Source: Citrobacter sp. On2M (lineage in GTDB: Bacteria > Pseudomonadota > Gammaproteobacteria > Enterobacterales > Enterobacteriaceae). Taken from it: a stretch of DNA of 64,000 bases. This document shows positions 48,210 to 58,252 of the stretch, one piece after another. The number at the start of each line of letters is the position of its first letter. The stretch's first letter is position 1. The notes under the pieces were generated by a model. It did not search any database and was not told the origin of the DNA. It was given only the letters and a program-made list of their open reading frames with translations. The stretch spans positions 62,001 to 126,000 of the forward strand of contig NZ_WPCV01000008.1 in the NCBI RefSeq assembly GCF_018035235.1. Direction: 5' to 3'. Position numbers and translations under genes: made by a program.

Positions 48210-48242
48210 GAAATTTCCTCGAAAAACCATTGCCCTGGCATT

Positions 48243-49139
48243 TTATACAAAAAGTGACAGAAAAGATCGGGTTTGATCACAGTCAGGGATTCCAGCCCTT
48301 CCTCCCGGACGCGTGCATTTTAGCGCAGCAACCCCACTGGCGAACCTGACCGCGTCTTCCGGGGCATCACCACCAGCCAGGCTGAACGCGAGCGCTCCGT
48401 GGAAAACGTCTCCGGCCCCCGTAGTATCCACAACGTCGACTTTAAATCCAGATTGATGCTGCAACGCATTATTTTTTATCCAGTCACAGCCCTCACTGCC
48501 GCGCGTTACATAAACATGTCCATTTGTGAGCGTTTTTGATTTTTTCAGTCCAGCTACAGGATCGGTTATCCCGGTTAAACGCGCCAGACCCGGTTCAGAA
48601 AACGCAGCATGATCGCTTAACGCCACCAGCTCACTGATATCTTGTGGCGTGACGTCACCATCCAGTACCGTCATCACTCCCGCCTGACGCGCCAGTGTGA
48701 ACGCCTCCCTGGCGCCTTCGTGCCAGCGAACATCCGCCAGAACCACATCCCACTGGGAAAAATCGATCTCGTTGAGCCAGCCAGCGTCATGCAGTAAGTC
48801 CGGGCTGGGGTAGTTAACGATAATACGCTCCCCTTGCGCATCCACCATAATCGCCGATTGCGAAGACTTTGCCCCCGCATAGCGCCGGGTGTAGCGGGTG
48901 TTTACCCCCAGGGACTCCAGCTCCGCCAGCAGGCTATTTCCGGTGTCGTCATCGCCCACACGGCCAATAAAGTCCACCTGTGCGCCCAGCTTCGCTGCAG
49001 CCACTGCGGCCGTTGCAGCAGGCCCGCCGCCCACTTCCGTATAACGCTTCGCCACATACTTACCTCCTTCAGTCGGTAAACCTTCCACGTAATAGATGCG
49101 ATCCATCACGGCAATACCTACACAAGCAATACGAATCAT
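48243..49139 (-). CDS. yihV: 6-deoxy-6-sulfofructose kinase YihV
   Basis: A 298-residue PfkB-family kinase that phosphorylates 6-deoxy-6-sulfofructose to its 1-phosphate in sulfoglycolysis. Motifs: VGGGPAATAAVAAAKLGA near residue 38 and VDTTGAGDVFHGALAFSLAG near residue 240 with the catalytic Asp. Start at 49139 (MIRIACVGIAVMDRI); an ATG two codons upstream is less likely. Divergent from yihU, sharing a 166-base AT-rich control region. Confidence 0.95.
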   Translation of the reverse strand: MIRIACVGIAVMDRIYYVEGLPTEGGKYVAKRYTEVGGGPAATAAVAAAKLGAQVDFIGRVGDDDTGNSLLAELESLGVNTRYTRRYAGAKSSQSAIMVDAQGERIIVNYPSPDLLHDAGWLNEIDFSQWDVVLADVRWHEGAREAFTLARQAGVMTVLDGDVTPQDISELVALSDHAAFSEPGLARLTGITDPVAGLKKSKTLTNGHVYVTRGSEGCDWIKNNALQHQSGFKVDVVDTTGAGDVFHGALAFSLAGGDAPEDAVRFASGVAALKCTRPGGRAGIPDCDQTRSFLSLFV

Positions 49140-49178
49140 GGTCATTCCTTAGGCGTTTCAAGATGGGATCATTTTAAT

Positions 49179-49285
49179 TTCACAAAATGTTTAAAAAGTG
49201 ACGGCTGTCAATTTTTTGACCATAAATTACAAATACGATCAAAAACAGACAAAAACAAACGACCTTAAATGACAAAAAATGACAT
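49179..49285. promoter_or_regulatory. AT-rich control region between yihV and yihU with phased A-tract repeats
   Basis: Contains GTCAATTTTTTGAC (49207-49220, five-base arms) and two adjacent ten-base repeats, CAAAAACAGA and CAAAAACAAA (49240-49259), with further ACAAAAAATGACA (49272-49284). Ten-base phasing puts the A-tracts on one face of the helix. Both divergent sulfoquinovose promoters must lie here; CsqR is the expected binder. Confidence 0.5.
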
Positions 49286-49305
49286 CCACGTCTCAGGAGA
49301 ACGTT

Positions 49306-50202
49306 ATGGCAGTTATAGCATTTATCGGATTAGGTCAGATGGGTTCACCCATGGCGAGCAACTTGCTGAAGCAGGGTCATCAACTCAGCGTCTTTGACGT
49401 TAACCCGGATGCCGTTCAGCGCCTGGTGGAAAAAGGAGCCCAACCTGCCAGCAGCCCGGCTCAGGCAGCAAAAGGGGCAGAATTTGTTATCACTATGCTG
49501 CCAAACGGCGATCTGGTGCGCAGCGTACTGTTCGGCGAGCAGGGTATCTGTGAAAGCCTTTCCCCACAGACATTAGTGATTGATATGTCGACTATTCACC
49601 CACTGCAAACTGACAAACTGATCGCAGATATGCGTGCCAAAGGCTTCGACATGATGGATTGCCCGGTTGGACGTACCTCCGATCACGCTATCGCGGGAAC
49701 GCTGTTGCTGCTGGCAGGTGGAACGGCACAGCAGGTAGAACGCGCCACACCGGTCCTGATGGCGATGGGCAATGAATTGATCAATGCAGGGGGGCCCGGC
49801 ATGGGCATTCGCGTCAAGCTCATCAACAACTACATGAGCATCGCGTTAAACGCCTTGTCTGCTGAAGCCGCCGTGTTGTGCGAAGCGCTCGGCCTCTCCT
49901 TCGATGTGGCCTTGCAAGTCATGAGCGGCACTCCCGCCGGGAAAGGCCACTTCACTACCTCCTGGCCGAACAAAGTGCTGAAAGGCGATCTTTCCCCGGC
50001 CTTTATGATCGATTTAGCTCATAAGGATCTTGGCATCGCTCTGGACGTTGCCAACCAATTACACGTACCGATGCCGCTCGGCGCCGCCTCCCGCGAAGTC
50101 TATAACCAGGCGCGCGCCGCTGGCCGTGGCCGGGAAGACTGGACGGCCATTCTTGAACAGGTTCGCGCATCCGCCGGGCTAAATAAACATACAGATAAGT
50201 AA
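49306..50202 (+). CDS. yihU: 3-sulfolactaldehyde reductase YihU
   Basis: A 298-residue beta-hydroxyacid-dehydrogenase-family enzyme that reduces 3-sulfolactaldehyde to 2,3-dihydroxypropane-1-sulfonate with NADH. Rossmann motif [17 protein letters not shown]; the catalytic Lys is in [14 protein letters not shown] (about residue 171). The start is at 49306, with CAGGAGA upstream; the in-frame start at 49279 lacks one. First gene of the rightward sulfoquinovose operon. Confidence 0.96.
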   Translation: MAVIAFIGLGQMGSPMASNLLKQGHQLSVFDVNPDAVQRLVEKGAQPASSPAQAAKGAEFVITMLPNGDLVRSVLFGEQGICESLSPQTLVIDMSTIHPLQTDKLIADMRAKGFDMMDCPVGRTSDHAIAGTLLLLAGGTAQQVERATPVLMAMGNELINAGGPGMGIRVKLINNYMSIALNALSAEAAVLCEALGLSFDVALQVMSGTPAGKGHFTTSWPNKVLKGDLSPAFMIDLAHKDLGIALDVANQLHVPMPLGAASREVYNQARAAGRGREDWTAILEQVRASAGLNKHTDK

Positions 50203-50212
50203 GGACTGAACA

Positions 50213-51088
50213 ATGACGAAGTACACCCTGAAAGATATCACCCGAGCTTCCGGCGGTTTTGCCATGCTGGCAGTCGATCAGCGCGAAGCCATGCGCTTAA
50301 TGTTTGCCGCAGCGGGTGCAAAATCCCCGGTCAATGACAGCGTGCTGACCGATTTCAAAGTCAATGCGGCAAAGATCCTGTCCCCCTATGCCTCCGCCAT
50401 TCTGGTCGATCAGCAGTTCTGCTACCGCCAGGTTGTAGAGCAAAACGCGGTCGCCAAAAGCTGCGCCATGATTGTGGCCGCTGATGAGTTCATTCCGGGT
50501 AACGGAATTCCGGTCGATAGCGTGGTGATTGATAAAAAAATCAACCCTCAGGCTGTGAAGCAAGATGGTGCTAAGGCCCTCAAATTGCTGGTGCTGTGGC
50601 GTAGCGATGAAGATGCCCAACAGCGTCTTGATATGGTGAAAGAATTTAATGAGCTATGCCATTCCAATGGACTGCTGAGCATCATCGAGCCGGTTGTTCG
50701 CCCACCGCGTCGTGGCGATAAGTTCTGCCGTGAACAGGCCATCATCGATGCCGCGAAAGAGCTGGGCGATAGCGGTGCCGATCTCTACAAGGTCGAAATG
50801 CCGCTGTACGGCAAAGGAACCCAACAGGAATTGCTTAGCGCCTCTCAGCGCCTGAATGAAAATATCAACATGCCGTGGGTCATTCTCTCCTCTGGTGTGG
50901 ATGAAAAACTGTTTCCACGCGCGGTCAGCGTAGCAATGACCGCAGGCGCATCCGGCTTCCTGGCCGGGCGGGCGGTCTGGTCATCGGTTGTTGGCCTGCC
51001 GGATACCGAACTGATGCTGCGTGATGTTTCTGCACCGAAGTTGCAGCGTCTGGGCGATATCGTCGACGAAATGATGGCCCGCCGCTAA
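50213..51088 (+). CDS. yihT: 6-deoxy-6-sulfofructose-1-phosphate aldolase YihT
   Basis: A 291-residue class I aldolase that splits 6-deoxy-6-sulfofructose 1-phosphate to dihydroxyacetone phosphate and 3-sulfolactaldehyde. The Schiff-base Lys is residue 193 ([13 protein letters not shown]). Related to LacD-type tagatose-bisphosphate aldolases; nearly identical to E. coli YihT. Starts 10 bases after yihU. Confidence 0.96.
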   Translation: MTKYTLKDITRASGGFAMLAVDQREAMRLMFAAAGAKSPVNDSVLTDFKVNAAKILSPYASAILVDQQFCYRQVVEQNAVAKSCAMIVAADEFIPGNGIPVDSVVIDKKINPQAVKQDGAKALKLLVLWRSDEDAQQRLDMVKEFNELCHSNGLLSIIEPVVRPPRRGDKFCREQAIIDAAKELGDSGADLYKVEMPLYGKGTQQELLSASQRLNENINMPWVILSSGVDEKLFPRAVSVAMTAGASGFLAGRAVWSSVVGLPDTELMLRDVSAPKLQRLGDIVDEMMARR

Positions 51089-51102
51089 TAGAGGATCAAA
51101 GC

Positions 51103-52344
51103 ATGAAATGGTTTAACACCCTAAGCCACAACCGCTGGCTGGAACAGGAAACCGATCGCATCTTTAACTTTGGTAAAAATGCTGCTGTCCCTACTGGATT
51201 TGGCTGGCTGGGAAATAGTGGTCAGGTCAGAACGGATATGGGAACGCATCTGTGGATCACCGCCCGCATGCTGCACGTCTATTCCGTTGCCGCCTCCATG
51301 GGTCGCCCAGGTGCATATCAACTCGTCGACCACGGCATTAAGGCGCTGAACGGCGCGCTACGTGACACACGCTACGGCGGTTGGTACGCCTGCGTCAATG
51401 ACGAAGGCGTGATGGACGCCTCCAAGCAGGGTTATCAGCATTTCTTCGTCTTACTTGGCGCAGCAAGCGCGGTTACTACCGGTCATCCGCAGGCCAGAAA
51501 ATTGCTGGATGACGCCATCGAGGTGATTGAGAAATACTTCTGGAGCGAAGACGAGCAAATGTGCCTGGAGTCCTGGGACGAGGCCTTCAGCCAGACGGAA
51601 GATTATCGCGGCGGCAACGCTAACATGCACGCAGTCGAGGCTTTCCTGATCGTGTATGACGTGACTCATGACCGTAAATGGCTCGATCGCGCACTGCGCA
51701 TCGCTTCGGTGATTATTCACGACGTGGCCCGTAGCGGGGAGTACCGCGTCAACGAACACTTCGATTCACAGTGGAATCCAATCCGCGATTACAACAAAGA
51801 TAATCCAGCTCACCGTTTCCGCGCCTACGGTGGCACGCCGGGTCACTGGATCGAGTGGGGCCGCCTGATGCTGCATCTGCATGCCGCGCTGGAAGCTCGC
51901 TTCGAAACACCACCCGCCTGGCTGCTGGAAGATGCAAAAGGACTTTTCCACGCCACTATCCGCGATGCCTGGGCACCGGACGGCGCAGACGGTTTTGTCT
52001 ATTCGGTGGATTGGGACGGCATACCGATCGTTCGCGAAAGAGTGCGTTGGCCAATAGTCGAAGCGATGGGTACCGCCTACGCCCTGTACACCCTCACAGG
52101 CGACAGCCAGTACGAAGCCTGGTACCAGAAATGGTGGGATTACTGCATCACCTACCTGATGGATTACGAGACCGGTTCATGGTGGCAGGAGCTGGACACC
52201 GATAACAAGGTGACCACCAAAGTCTGGGACGGCAAGCAGGATATTTATCACCTGCTGCACTGCCTGGTGATCCCACGTCTGCCGCTGGCTCCGGGCCTTG
52301 CTCCGGCTGTTGCCGCCGGTCTGCTGGATATCAACGCTAAATAA
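51103..52344 (+). CDS. yihS: Sulfoquinovose isomerase YihS
   Basis: A 413-residue (alpha/alpha)6-barrel isomerase of the N-acylglucosamine-2-epimerase family that converts sulfoquinovose to 6-deoxy-6-sulfofructose; it also acts on mannose. Active-site segments include [34 protein letters not shown] (His), and the C-terminal [15 protein letters not shown] (His). Sits between yihT and yihR as in E. coli. Confidence 0.96.
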   Translation: MKWFNTLSHNRWLEQETDRIFNFGKNAAVPTGFGWLGNSGQVRTDMGTHLWITARMLHVYSVAASMGRPGAYQLVDHGIKALNGALRDTRYGGWYACVNDEGVMDASKQGYQHFFVLLGAASAVTTGHPQARKLLDDAIEVIEKYFWSEDEQMCLESWDEAFSQTEDYRGGNANMHAVEAFLIVYDVTHDRKWLDRALRIASVIIHDVARSGEYRVNEHFDSQWNPIRDYNKDNPAHRFRAYGGTPGHWIEWGRLMLHLHAALEARFETPPAWLLEDAKGLFHATIRDAWAPDGADGFVYSVDWDGIPIVRERVRWPIVEAMGTAYALYTLTGDSQYEAWYQKWWDYCITYLMDYETGSWWQELDTDNKVTTKVWDGKQDIYHLLHCLVIPRLPLAPGLAPAVAAGLLDINAK

Positions 52345-52362
52345 GTAACAAGGTGGGCTGCC

Positions 52363-53205
52363 ATGCATAGCGGTGGAAAAACCATTCATCTTCAGGCCGG
52401 ACACTACCAGGCAAAAATCGTCACGGTTGGCGCTGGGCTAGCGGAATTGACGCACCGTGGGCGTCATATCGTTATTCCCCACAAACCGGAAGAAATGCCG
52501 CTGGCACACTTGGGGAAGGTGTTAATCCCCTGGCCAAACCGCGTTGTAGACGGCAGCTATCACTATAACGGCAAGGATTACCAACTTGCCGTTAACGATC
52601 CTGTTATGCATACCGCCATTCATGGATTACTGGCCTGGCGGGACTGGCAGATTAACCAGCAGTCGGCATCGGAAGTGTCGCTGACGATTTTTCTGCCGCC
52701 TTCTTATGGTTATCCCTTTGCGCTGGTTTCAGAGGTGATTTACCGACTGGAGGCAGACTGTGGATTGCACGTTTTTATCCACACACAGAATGTGGGTGAC
52801 GAAATCGCGCCGTACGGCGCGGGAGCACATCCCTATTTGACCTGTAATCTGCAACCCATTGATGACTGTGAATTAACACTCCCGGTGAGTGAAGAAACGT
52901 GTGATGAACGATATTTCACCACGCCGCAACGCATTGCGCAGACCGCTATCGATCATACGTTCCGGACTCTGCCACCTGACGCTGAGTGGGAAGTCAGGAT
53001 GACCTGCCCATCGCAAAACATGTCAACTTTTTTACGTAGCCACCAGCCCTGGTTGCAAGTGTATACCGGCGAAAAATTGGCAAGGCGCGGCCTGGCGGTT
53101 GAACCGATGACCTGCCCGCCCGACGCCTTTAACTCCGGAATAAGCCTGATTCATCTCGCGCCCGGAGAACAACATCAGATGCATTTTTTAATCGGCAGTG
53201 AATAA
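52363..53205 (+). CDS. yihR: Sulfoquinovose mutarotase YihR
   Basis: A 280-residue aldose-1-epimerase-family protein that interconverts sulfoquinovose anomers released by YihQ. Shared blocks with E. coli YihR: QAKIVTVGAGLAELTHRGRH, HKPEEMPLAHLGKVLIPWPN, THIHGLLAWRDWQI-like segment, GAGAHPYLTCNL (catalytic His) and AVEPMTCPPDAFNSGI (catalytic Glu). Somewhat shorter than the K-12 protein (about 308) because of a central deletion around residues 165-190. Confidence 0.92.
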   Translation: MHSGGKTIHLQAGHYQAKIVTVGAGLAELTHRGRHIVIPHKPEEMPLAHLGKVLIPWPNRVVDGSYHYNGKDYQLAVNDPVMHTAIHGLLAWRDWQINQQSASEVSLTIFLPPSYGYPFALVSEVIYRLEADCGLHVFIHTQNVGDEIAPYGAGAHPYLTCNLQPIDDCELTLPVSEETCDERYFTTPQRIAQTAIDHTFRTLPPDAEWEVRMTCPSQNMSTFLRSHQPWLQVYTGEKLARRGLAVEPMTCPPDAFNSGISLIHLAPGEQHQMHFLIGSE

Positions 53206-53253
53206 CAGATTTCCGACAAATTACCGAATTACCCTATTTTTACGGAGACGACA

Positions 53254-55290
53254 ATGAATTCGCTACAACAACGGTCAACCGCCTTAGAACTCACATCATT
53301 ACCTGATGGATTTGCTTTAACGTACCACCAGCGCCTGATTATACGTCACAGCACAGAAACCCCCTGCCTGTGGATCGGCGCTGGCGTTGCCGATATTGAC
53401 ATGTTTCGCGGCAACTTCAGCATTAAAGACAAGCTCAATGAGAAGATTGCCCTGACTGGCGCCACGGTAAGCGAGTCGCCAGACGGCTGGCGGGTACATT
53501 TCAGCCGCGGTGACACCATCAACGCCACGCTACACATCTCTACCGATGAACAGGGCCGCCTGAAGCTGGATCTGCACAACGATGATCTCAACCATAACCG
53601 CATCTGGCTGCGTCTGGTCGCCAACCCTGACGATCATATTTACGGCTGCGGCGAACAGTTCTCTTACTTCGATTTGCGCGGAAAACCATTCCCGCTGTGG
53701 ACCAGCGAACAGGGCGTGGGCCGTAACAAAAACAGCTATGTCACCTGGCAAGCTGACTGCAAAGAAAATGCTGGCGGAGACTACTACTGGACCTTCTTCC
53801 CGCAGCCAACCTTCGTCAGCACGCAGAAGTACTACTGCCACGTTGATAACAGCTGCTATATGAATTTCGACTTCAGCGCGCCGGAGTATCACGAACTGGC
53901 GCTGTGGGAGGACAAAACCACCCTGCGTTTTGAGTGCGCTGATACCTACATCTCCCTGCTGGAAAAACTGACCGCGCTGCTGGGTCGTCAGCCGGAACTG
54001 CCCGACTGGATTTACGATGGCGTCACACTCGGTATTCAGGGCGGTACTGAGGTTTGCCAAAACAAACTGGACACCATGCGTAACGCAGGCGTGAAAGTAA
54101 ACGGCATCTGGGCGCAGGACTGGTCCGGGATCCGCATGACCTCCTTTGGCAAGCGCGTGATGTGGAACTGGAAGTGGAACAGCGACAATTATCCGCAGTT
54201 GGATAGCCGTATTAAGCAGTGGAAAGAAGAAGGCGTACAGTTTCTCTCCTACATCAACCCGTATGTTGCCAGCGATAAAGATCTCTGTGCTGAAGCGGCC
54301 AAACACGGTTACCTGGCGAAAGATGCATCCGGCGGCGATTACCTCGTAGAGTTTGGCGAGTTTTACGGCGGCGTGGTCGATCTGACCAACCCCGAAGCCT
54401 ACGACTGGTTCAAAGAGGTCATCAAGAAAAACATGATCGAACTGGGCTGCGGCGGCTGGATGGCAGATTTTGGCGAATACCTGCCAACCGATACGTATCT
54501 GCACAACGGCGTCAGCGCTGAAATTATGCACAACGCCTGGCCCGCACTGTGGGCGAAATGTAACTACGAAGCGCTACAGGAGACCGGCAAACTCGGCGAG
54601 ATCCTGTTCTTTATGCGTGCGGGTTACACCGGCAGCCAGAAATACTCCACCATGATGTGGGCGGGCGATCAGAACGTGGACTGGAGCCTTGACGACGGTC
54701 TGGCTTCCGTCGTGCCTGCGGCGCTGTCGCTGGCGATGACCGGTCACGGTCTGCACCACAGCGATATCGGCGGCTACACCACCCTGTTTGACATGAAGCG
54801 CAGCAAAGAACTGCTGCTGCGCTGGTGTGATTTCAGCGCCTTCACGCCGATGATGCGTACCCACGAAGGTAACCGCCCTGGCGATAACTGGCAGTTTGAT
54901 GGTGATGCTGAAACTATCGCCCACTTTGCCCGAATGACCACTGTCTTTACCACCCTGAAACCGTATCTGAAACAGGCCGTCGCGCAAAACAGCGCTACCG
55001 GTCTGCCGGTGATGCGCCCGCTGTTCCTGCATTACGAAGACGATGCGCGGACCTATACCCTTAAATATCAGTACCTGCTGGGACAAGATCTGCTGGTTGC
55101 ACCGGTTCACGAACAAGGCAGGACTGACTGGACTCTGTATCTACCTGAGGATAGCTGGGTAAATGTCTGGACCGGGGAAACTTACCAGGGCGGTGAAATT
55201 ACCGTGGATGCGCCTATTGGCAAGCCTCCGGTGTTTTATCGCGCGAAGAGTGAATGGGCGTCACTGTTTGCCACTTTACGCAACATCTAA
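53254..55290 (+). CDS. yihQ: Sulfoquinovosidase YihQ (GH31)
   Basis: A 678-residue family 31 alpha-glycosidase that releases sulfoquinovose from sulfoquinovosyl glycerol and related glycolipids. The nucleophile Asp405 is in WMADFGEYLPTD and the acid/base Asp472 in MMWAGDQNVDWSLDDGL. The sulfonate-binding segment GIWAQDWSGIRMTSFGKR is intact. Length and active site equal E. coli YihQ. Start preceded by GGAGACGAC. Confidence 0.96.
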   Translation: MNSLQQRSTALELTSLPDGFALTYHQRLIIRHSTETPCLWIGAGVADIDMFRGNFSIKDKLNEKIALTGATVSESPDGWRVHFSRGDTINATLHISTDEQGRLKLDLHNDDLNHNRIWLRLVANPDDHIYGCGEQFSYFDLRGKPFPLWTSEQGVGRNKNSYVTWQADCKENAGGDYYWTFFPQPTFVSTQKYYCHVDNSCYMNFDFSAPEYHELALWEDKTTLRFECADTYISLLEKLTALLGRQPELPDWIYDGVTLGIQGGTEVCQNKLDTMRNAGVKVNGIWAQDWSGIRMTSFGKRVMWNWKWNSDNYPQLDSRIKQWKEEGVQFLSYINPYVASDKDLCAEAAKHGYLAKDASGGDYLVEFGEFYGGVVDLTNPEAYDWFKEVIKKNMIELGCGGWMADFGEYLPTDTYLHNGVSAEIMHNAWPALWAKCNYEALQETGKLGEILFFMRAGYTGSQKYSTMMWAGDQNVDWSLDDGLASVVPAALSLAMTGHGLHHSDIGGYTTLFDMKRSKELLLRWCDFSAFTPMMRTHEGNRPGDNWQFDGDAETIAHFARMTTVFTTLKPYLKQAVAQNSATGLPVMRPLFLHYEDDARTYTLKYQYLLGQDLLVAPVHEQGRTDWTLYLPEDSWVNVWTGETYQGGEITVDAPIGKPPVFYRAKSEWASLFATLRNI

Positions 55291-55335
55291 TACGGCTCGC
55301 CCGTGGGGAGACTCACGGGCACATGGAGAATAATA

Positions 55336-56718
55336 ATGAGTCAGACTTCTTCTAATCCGGCAACCCTACGCTTGCCGTTCAAAGAAAAACTCGCCTATGG
55401 GATGGGTGATTTAGGTTCCAATATCCTGCTGGACATAGGTACGCTCTATTTACTCAAGTTTTATACCGATGTTCTTGGTTTACCTGGAACTTATGGCGGT
55501 ATCATTTTCCTTATCGCCAAGTTTTTTACCGCGTTTACCGATATGGGGACTGGGATTATGCTCGACTCGCGCCGCAAAATCGGCCCGAAAGGCAAATTCC
55601 GCCCGTTCGTTCTGTATGCCGCATTTCCAGTGACGCTGCTGGCGATTGCGAACTTTGTCGGTACACCATTTGAAGTCACCGGTAAAACGGTGATGGCAAC
55701 GGTACTGTTTATGCTGTACGGACTGTTCTTCAGTATGATGAACTGCTCTTACGGTGCGATGGTCCCCGCGATTACCAAAAACCCTGACGAACGCGCCTCG
55801 CTGGCAGCCTGGCGACAGGGCGGAGCTACTCTTGGCCTGCTGCTGTGCACCGTCGGTTTTGTGCCAGTAATGAACCTGATCGAAGGCAACTCACAGTTGG
55901 GCTATATCTTCGCCGCCACCTTGTTCTCTCTGTTCGGCTTGCTGTTTATGTGGTTGTGCTATGCCGGGGTAAAAGAACGCTATGTGGAAGTGAAACCCGT
56001 TGATGCCGCGCAAAAACCGGGATTGCTGCAATCCTTCCGCGCCATCGCAGGTAACCGCCCGCTGTTTATTCTGTGCGTTGCCAACCTTTGCACACTTGGC
56101 GCGTTTAACGTCAAGCTGGCGATTCAGGTCTATTACACCCAGTACGTACTGAACGACCCGATCCTCCTTTCGTGGATGGGCTTTTTCAGCATGGGCTGTA
56201 TCTTCATCGGTGTCTTCTTGATGCCGGGAATGGTCAGACGTTTCGGCAAGAAAAAGGTCTACATCGGCGGTTTGCTGATCTGGGTTGCGGGCGATCTGCT
56301 TAACTACTTCTTTGGCGGCGGCTCAGTCAGCTTTGTCGCCTTCTCCTGTCTGGCATTCTTCGGCTCAGCATTCGTCAACAGCCTGAACTGGGCGCTGGTC
56401 TCCGACACGGTGGAATATGGCGAATGGCGTACCGGCGTACGTTCGGAAGGTACGGTATACACCGGCTTCACCTTCTTTCGTAAAGTGTCACAAGCGCTGG
56501 CAGGATTCTTCCCCGGCTGGATGCTGACGCAAATCGGCTACGTCCCCAACGTGGTGCAATCTGCCAGTACGGTCGAAGGGTTGCGTCAGCTGATCTTTAT
56601 TTATCCCTGTGCGTTGGCGGTGATCACCATTGTAGCTATGGGCTGTTTCTACAACCTTAACGAGAAGATGTATGTCCGCATCGTTGAAGAGATAGAAGCG
56701 CGTAAACAAACCGTTTGA
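55336..56718 (+). CDS. yihP: GPH-family transporter YihP
   Basis: A 460-residue glycoside-pentoside-hexuronide family symporter with about twelve hydrophobic segments (signature blocks YGMGDLGSNILLDIGTLYLL and LLSWMGFFSMGCIFIG-type region). Start taken at the ATG 55336 (MSQTSSNPATLRLPFKEK); a start at 55303 would extend into the intergenic region. A tandem paralogue of yihO. One of the pair probably imports sulfoquinovose or its glyceride and the other may export dihydroxypropane sulfonate; which is which is not shown by sequence. Confidence 0.92.
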   Translation: MSQTSSNPATLRLPFKEKLAYGMGDLGSNILLDIGTLYLLKFYTDVLGLPGTYGGIIFLIAKFFTAFTDMGTGIMLDSRRKIGPKGKFRPFVLYAAFPVTLLAIANFVGTPFEVTGKTVMATVLFMLYGLFFSMMNCSYGAMVPAITKNPDERASLAAWRQGGATLGLLLCTVGFVPVMNLIEGNSQLGYIFAATLFSLFGLLFMWLCYAGVKERYVEVKPVDAAQKPGLLQSFRAIAGNRPLFILCVANLCTLGAFNVKLAIQVYYTQYVLNDPILLSWMGFFSMGCIFIGVFLMPGMVRRFGKKKVYIGGLLIWVAGDLLNYFFGGGSVSFVAFSCLAFFGSAFVNSLNWALVSDTVEYGEWRTGVRSEGTVYTGFTFFRKVSQALAGFFPGWMLTQIGYVPNVVQSASTVEGLRQLIFIYPCALAVITIVAMGCFYNLNEKMYVRIVEEIEARKQTV

Positions 56719-56764
56719 TAATAATAATGAATAGCGCTCTACGGAGCGCTATTGAGGAGCGATT

Positions 56765-58186
56765 ATGTCTTTTCATGATCCGCTAACGCTAAAACTGAGC
56801 CTGCGTGAAAAATTCGCCTACGGTGTGGGTGACTTTGGCTCAAATTTGATGCTGTGTATCGGCACGCTGTATCTGCTTAAATTTTATACCGATGAACTAG
56901 GGATGCCGGCCTGGTACGGTGGGATTATCTTTTTGGTGGCGAAGTTCTTCACCGCCTTCACCGATATTCTGACCGGCGTGTTGCTGGACTCAAGGCGTAA
57001 TATTGGCGCAAAGGGGAAATTCAGACCCTTTATTTTGTATGCGTCATTTCCTGTCGCCGTCGTCGCCAGCGCGCAATTTTTAGCGACAGGCTTTACGCTA
57101 ACGGTGAAAACAGGGCTGGCAACGGTGTTGTTCATGCTGTTCGGCCTGTTCTATAGCCTGATGAACTGTTCCTACGGCGCGATGGTGCCTGCAATTACTA
57201 AAAATCCACATGAACGCGCTCAGCTCGCCGCCTGGCGTCAGGGCGGCGCTACCGTAGGCCTGTTACTGTGTACCGTTGGCTTTATGCCGATTCAGGCGCT
57301 ATTTATCAGTTCGCCTTCGCTGGGTTATCTGATTGCCGCATTGATCTTCTCCGTCTGCGGGTTGTTCAGCATGTGGTGGTGCTTTAGCGGTGTGAAGGAA
57401 CGTTATATCGAAATCGTGCCGGATCACCATAAACCCAGTATTCTCAAATCGTTCTGCGCCATTTTCCGTAACCCTCCACTACTGGTGCTATGTGTTGCCA
57501 ACTTGTGCACGCTAGCAGCATTCAATATTAAGCTGGCGATTCAGGTGTATTACACCCAGTACGTGCTCAACGATATACATCTGCTGTCGTGGATGGGTTT
57601 CTTCAGCATGGGATGCATTCTGGTTGGGGTACTGCTGGTTCCCACTGCTGTAAAACGCTTCGGTAAAAAACAGGTTTACCTCGGCGGTCTGGCGCTATGG
57701 GCAATCGGCGATGTGCTGAACTTTTTCTGGGGTAGCACGTCATTTTTATTTGTGATGTTTTCTTGCATGGCCTTCTTCGGAACCGCTTTTGTTAACAGCC
57801 TGAACTGGGCGCTGGTTCCGGATACGGTCGATTATGGTGAATGGAAAACAGGGATCCGTGCGGAAGGCTCGGTATATACGGGTTATACCTTTTCTCGCAA
57901 GATTTCCGCGGCGCTCGCAGGCTTCCTGCCTGGGATTATGCTGACACAAATCGGTTATATCCCCAACATAGCCCAGAGCGATGCTACCCTGCTCGGTTTG
58001 CGTCAACTTATTTTTCTCTGGCCCTGCGGACTTGCGATTATTGCAGCACTCACAATGGGCTTCTTTTATAAGCTCAATGAAACACGTTTTGCTTTTATTA
58101 TTGAGGAAATCAGCCAACGGAAGAAAAATAATACCCAACCAGACTCTGTTACCAATAAGAAAAATACCTCTGCTGTAAACGTATAA
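56765..58186 (+). CDS. yihO: GPH-family transporter YihO
   Basis: A 473-residue tandem paralogue of YihP (shared YGVGDFGSNLMLCIGTLYLL, CSYGAMVPAITKNP and SWMGFFSMGC). E. coli YihO is regarded as the sulfoquinovose importer. The C-terminal tail after residue 455 is Lys/Asn/Thr-rich and divergent. It starts 46 bases after yihP with GAGGAGCG upstream, and ompL follows. Confidence 0.93.
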   Translation: MSFHDPLTLKLSLREKFAYGVGDFGSNLMLCIGTLYLLKFYTDELGMPAWYGGIIFLVAKFFTAFTDILTGVLLDSRRNIGAKGKFRPFILYASFPVAVVASAQFLATGFTLTVKTGLATVLFMLFGLFYSLMNCSYGAMVPAITKNPHERAQLAAWRQGGATVGLLLCTVGFMPIQALFISSPSLGYLIAALIFSVCGLFSMWWCFSGVKERYIEIVPDHHKPSILKSFCAIFRNPPLLVLCVANLCTLAAFNIKLAIQVYYTQYVLNDIHLLSWMGFFSMGCILVGVLLVPTAVKRFGKKQVYLGGLALWAIGDVLNFFWGSTSFLFVMFSCMAFFGTAFVNSLNWALVPDTVDYGEWKTGIRAEGSVYTGYTFSRKISAALAGFLPGIMLTQIGYIPNIAQSDATLLGLRQLIFLWPCGLAIIAALTMGFFYKLNETRFAFIIEEISQRKKNNTQPDSVTNKKNTSAVNV

Positions 58187-58252
58187 AAATAACAGCCGCT
58201 TATTCCATCTCAAGGGATGGCGGCCTTCCTACGCTTAAAAAATGGATTTATC

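Noticed and set aside
53530-54531. 333-codon open frame opposite yihQ
   Set aside because: Shadow of the sulfoquinovosidase coding sequence; no recognisable protein features and no independent regulatory signals.
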